DNA of 25,685 nucleotides from Hondaea fermentalgiana. Taxonomy: Eukaryota; Sar; Bigyra; Thraustochytrida; Thraustochytriidae. Of this stretch, positions 23,351 through 25,685 are shown piece after piece. Within the stretch, counting starts at the first letter, position 1, and every line of letters starts with the position of its first letter. The notes beneath the pieces were generated by a model. That model saw only the letters and a program-made list of their open reading frames with translations. It had not been told where the DNA came from and did no database searches. The stretch spans positions 9,201 to 34,885 of the forward strand of contig NPFB01000224.1 of the NCBI GenBank assembly GCA_014084085.1. The letters run 5' to 3'. The translations under genes were made by a program, and so were the position numbers.

Positions 23351-23379
23351 AGGCAGGCAGGCAGGCAGGCAGGCAGGCG
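23351..23379. repeat. (GGCA)n tetranucleotide repeat in PhyH-1 leader
   Basis: Seven GGCA units begin 79 bases upstream of the PhyH-1 ATG (reverse strand reads TGCC). Confidence 0.85.
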
Positions 23380-23617
23380 GGAGTCTGCTGCGCGTGCGCG
23401 GACTGTTAGGCGTCTGCACAGAGCGGCCTCGGCCAGCTGGCGAGCTCCACGCAAGTCCGACTTCTCTCGAGCGAGCGAGTGAGTGGGTGAGTGGGCGCGG
23501 TTTTCGCGACGCGTGTCGCAAACTTGGACCGCAAGTCAAGACAAGATAAGACAAGCAAGCAAGAAAAAAAAAGTGCTGCTAGATGCACGTGGCATAAAAT
23601 GAGATAAGATGAGGCGC

Positions 23618-23625
23618 TATTTATA
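23618..23625 (-). promoter_or_regulatory. Candidate TATA box for PhyH-1
   Basis: The reverse strand reads GGTATAAATAG, a consensus-like TATA element about 350 bases upstream of the PhyH-1 ATG. It sits in an AT-rich island within GC-rich DNA, which makes it stand out, but no transcription start is known. Confidence 0.35.
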
Positions 23626-23699
23626 CCACAGAGAGCTGCATTTCGGGACGCAACGCCTCTCCTCGCTACGCTGCGAGACGATGCCCGTCAGAGCCCGGT

Positions 23700-23728
23700 T
23701 TGCGTTGCGTTGCGTTGCGTTGCGTTGC
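23700..23728. repeat. (TGCGT)n pentanucleotide repeat
   Basis: Five to six perfect TGCGT units lie about 100 bases beyond the PhyH-2 stop codon. The same pentamer ends the repeat at 20826-20836. Confidence 0.85.
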
Positions 23729-23826
23729 TTCGTGCCGCAATCAGAGAGTACCCCAGTCAGGAAGCAGGCCAGTCAGCTAGCCAAAGGTGGAGAGGATTAA
23801 TGAAGAAACGGGGGATGAAGCAACAA

Positions 23827-24726
23827 TCACAGGCTCGACTGGACATTCCAGTGCGGCAGCTGCTCGCCACGGACCTGTCGCGAGCGAAGAGCGAAGCTCT
23901 CGCGCACAAGCTGCTCCTGCATTTCACGAGGGATCTCGTCTTGGCCCGCGAAAAAGTCGTCCATGAGCTCTTGCGGAACGTGGTCAAACTCGCACTCGGC
24001 GCTAGCGTAATGCGCTGAGATAGCCTTGCGGAAACCCTTGGTCGAGTTACGGCCGCTGCCGTGAATGAGCAGAGGGTGAAAGAAGACGCAGTCGCCCGCC
24101 TCCATCTCCAGGTAGACGCGCTTCTCCATGTCGATATCGCCCTTGACGCCGTGGTACAGCTTGTTGACGCCGCCCTCCCAATCGGGGTTGCCATGCGTCA
24201 GGAGCGGGCCCTTGTGCGATCCCGGGATGACGGCCAGGCAGCCATTGTCGCGATGAATGTGCTCCATTGCCACCCACGTGGCGATGATCTTATCCGCTGG
24301 CCGGATCGGAAAGTAGTGCAGGTCCTGGTGCATGGGGTGCCGCGAGGTGCCGGAGCCAAGATCAGGTGGCTTGTTGATGAGCATGTTGTGGATCGTTCGC
24401 ACCGTCGAGCTGCCCACCATGGCCTCCACGTAGTCGAGCATCTTGTCGTGCTTGCAGAACTCGAACATGACCGGGTCGTCCTGGAAGTCCTGAATCTTGG
24501 TCACATCCTTGCTGGACTTGATCGTGCCCTTGCGGCGCGCAATTTCAATGTCCTTCATCACCGTCATGCCCTGGGCGCGCTCGACCTTGCCGGCGCAGAT
24601 ATCTTCGAAGCGGTCGAGCCAAACCTGGAGCTCCTCCGGCTTGAGCAGCTTCTTCACCACGAAGAACCCGTCGCGCTCATACTGCTCCCGGAGCTTGGCC
24701 ACCTCCGCCTCGTCGAGCTTGGGCAT
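23827..24726 (-). CDS. Phytanoyl-CoA dioxygenase (PhyH) family protein, copy 2
   Basis: A 299-residue paralogue of the neighbouring PhyH gene, with all oxygenase residues in place: His133-x-Asp135 (MHQDLHYF), His222 (LLIHGSGRN) and Arg233 (GFRKAIS). It differs mainly at the N-terminus (MPKLDEAEVAKLREQYERDG), in the region after DYVEAMVGSSTVRTIH (one residue longer) and at the C-terminus (LPHWNVQSSL). The C-terminus is again not a standard peroxisomal SKL. It starts at the ATG in GCAAGGATGC; upstream in-frame codons are open only from TTG. Third positions are more C/G-rich than in copy 1, suggesting higher expression or a different age in the genome. The order and orientation show a tandem duplication. 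Activity on phytanoyl-CoA specifically is not provable from sequence. Confidence 0.93.
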   Translation of the reverse strand: MPKLDEAEVAKLREQYERDGFFVVKKLLKPEELQVWLDRFEDICAGKVERAQGMTVMKDIEIARRKGTIKSSKDVTKIQDFQDDPVMFEFCKHDKMLDYVEAMVGSSTVRTIHNMLINKPPDLGSGTSRHPMHQDLHYFPIRPADKIIATWVAMEHIHRDNGCLAVIPGSHKGPLLTHGNPDWEGGVNKLYHGVKGDIDMEKRVYLEMEAGDCVFFHPLLIHGSGRNSTKGFRKAISAHYASAECEFDHVPQELMDDFFAGQDEIPREMQEQLVRESFALRSRQVRGEQLPHWNVQSSL

Positions 24727-25685
24727 CCTTGCTCCTCTCTCTCCAATCCTGGAACAGCTCTTCTTCGCCAACAAATTATCTCTCTCTTCAAGCTTTGCCT
24801 CGCGATTCGTCGACCGGGCGACTGCGTTTGGGGACTGCCTTCGCGCCTGCTTCCTGCTGCTCCTGCACGAGCTCCAGCGTCAGCCCTGCTCTGCGCCTTG
24901 CGCCTTGCCCTAGCTCGCGAGCCGCCTCTTCCGTGCTGCCATGGCTGGCTGGCGCATGTCCGTCCGCACACTGGCGCATCCGCCGCGGCCAAGTCGACCT
25001 CTCGCCGCGCAAGTGCGGAATGCCGCTTGCGCGCCGCAAAGGCCCCGCCCAGCTGGCGCCGCGCGACGGTCCAGACCGCGCCCTGTCCGTCACCGCGCCG
25101 TCCCGGGGCCGCCGCGCCTCGCCGGGCCTGCTTTCCGTCGAGTCTGCCGCGGCTTTTGGGACGGGGACGGGGCGAGGCGCACACTCCGGGCCCGCAGTTC
25201 GAGGAAGACTGCGGGCGCGCTGTGGGCGGCGCCTGCACTGCAGCTGCTGCTGCGCTGCCGGCGGAAGTGAGACTCATGTCAAAGCAGCAAAGTCGGAACG
25301 CGAGAACAGCCGCAGCGCAGCCAGCTGATCTTATCCTGCCTCAGGCTGAGATAGATCATGATGGCAGACGCGAGACCGCCCGCTCATTGCGCGGTCCGAG
25401 CGGAGGGGAACAGAGCCACGTCGGCCGGCGACATCGCCACGGCGATTGGCGGCCACGGCTGCGGAGCCGGCCGCGCGCGAGGAGAACAGAAGTGAAGAGT
25501 GCGAGACGGCGGCGGCGGCGGACGCGAGTGTGTCGAGCAGCAGCAGGGGGGGAGGTAAGCTGGCCCTAGGGCGGGGCTAGGGAGGGAGGGGGTCGACCAG
25601 GCTGGAGATCGGCGCCGCGTTCCAATCTCGTTCTGTTTAGCCGAATCCGAGGGTCCCGAGTGCTGTGGAGAAGGGGGGGGGGGGG
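24727..25685. other. Right-end region upstream of PhyH-2
   Basis: About 960 bases with no supportable gene. Near 24730-24750 the strand is CT-rich (GAGAGAGGAGC on the coding side of PhyH-2), probably its leader. The rest is very GC-rich with CpG-rich and GCAGCTGCTG-type stretches. A forward open frame crosses it from inside PhyH-2, but within PhyH-2 it is only the antisense of the real gene. A GGAGGTAAGC near 25551 could be a splice donor, without any exon to attach it to. The window ends in 13 G. Confidence 0.45.
25673..25685. repeat. Terminal G homopolymer (13 G)
   Basis: The last 13 bases are all G, preceded by AA. A sequence ending at a homopolymer is a typical assembly stop or sequencing artefact. 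Confidence 0.85.

Larger units (their letters stand above)
23273..23826. promoter_or_regulatory. Region between the two PhyH genes (PhyH-1 promoter, PhyH-2 3' end)
   Basis: The 554 bases have no gene. On the reverse strand it should contain the PhyH-2 3' UTR and the PhyH-1 promoter and leader. It carries a GGCA repeat close to the PhyH-1 start, a GAGT/GGGT stretch near 23470, a TATA-like element, and a TGCGT pentanucleotide repeat near the PhyH-2 end. Confidence 0.5.

Noticed and set aside
24061..25569. A 502-codon forward frame across PhyH-2 and the right end
   Set aside because: Its first half is the antisense of PhyH-2. The second half is low-complexity Ala/Arg/Ser in very GC-rich DNA with no recognisable domain.
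1..25685. tRNA, rRNA, CRISPR, transposon or viral sequences
   Set aside because: Looked for tRNA B-box-like GGTTCGAnnCC, terminal repeats, transposase or reverse-transcriptase motifs and spaced direct repeats; none was convincing. The repeats present are ordinary microsatellites.

Overview
The window is nuclear DNA from a GC-rich, gene-dense, intron-poor eukaryotic microbe. The proteins are plainly eukaryotic: type II glutamine synthetase, CapZ alpha, PSMD9/Nas2, a PRL1/PLRG1 spliceosomal WD40 protein, and PFK-2/FBPase-2. Every recognisable gene reads as one uninterrupted frame, with strong C/G preference at third codon positions, favourable A/G at -3 of the start codon, and short tandem repeats between genes. 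A thraustochytrid or other labyrinthulomycete stramenopile fits best; this is inferred from style and gene content, with no marker gene to prove it. The window appears to be a scaffold: it has one 100-N placeholder gap (13160-13259) and stops in a 13-base G run.

Layout from left to right: glutamine synthetase (+); a MATE-family efflux transporter (+); a large unrecognised protein with three diverged EF-hand/p25-alpha-like modules (+), followed after only 58 bp by PSMD9 (+); a small coiled-coil, possibly prefoldin-like protein (-); CapZ alpha (+); a CECR5/HDHD5-type HAD phosphatase-like protein (-); PRL1/PLRG1 (+, 5' part lost in the gap); an ACT-ACT-PFK2/FBPase2 fusion (-); an ABHD17-type serine hydrolase (-); a secreted major-royal-jelly/yellow-like beta-propeller (+); and two tandem phytanoyl-CoA dioxygenase paralogues (-,-). 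About 0.9 kb at the right end and about 1.4 kb upstream of the PFKFB gene contain no supportable gene.

The genes do not form a pathway cluster. They are mostly single-copy housekeeping or metabolic genes in ordinary eukaryotic order, with several convergent and divergent pairs. The standout is the fusion gene at 15273-17816. Two amino-acid-binding-type ACT domains precede a complete 6-phosphofructo-2-kinase domain and a bisphosphatase domain in which the catalytic histidine is alanine and the usual catalytic glutamate position is proline. It looks like a kinase-only fructose-2,6-bisphosphate synthase with a built-in small-molecule sensor, which would tie glycolytic flux to amino-acid status. 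Other points of interest are the three-module protein, the royal-jelly-like secreted protein in a protist, an apparent N-myristoylation signal on the ABHD17-like hydrolase, and short tandem repeats that recur just upstream of start codons in many of these genes.
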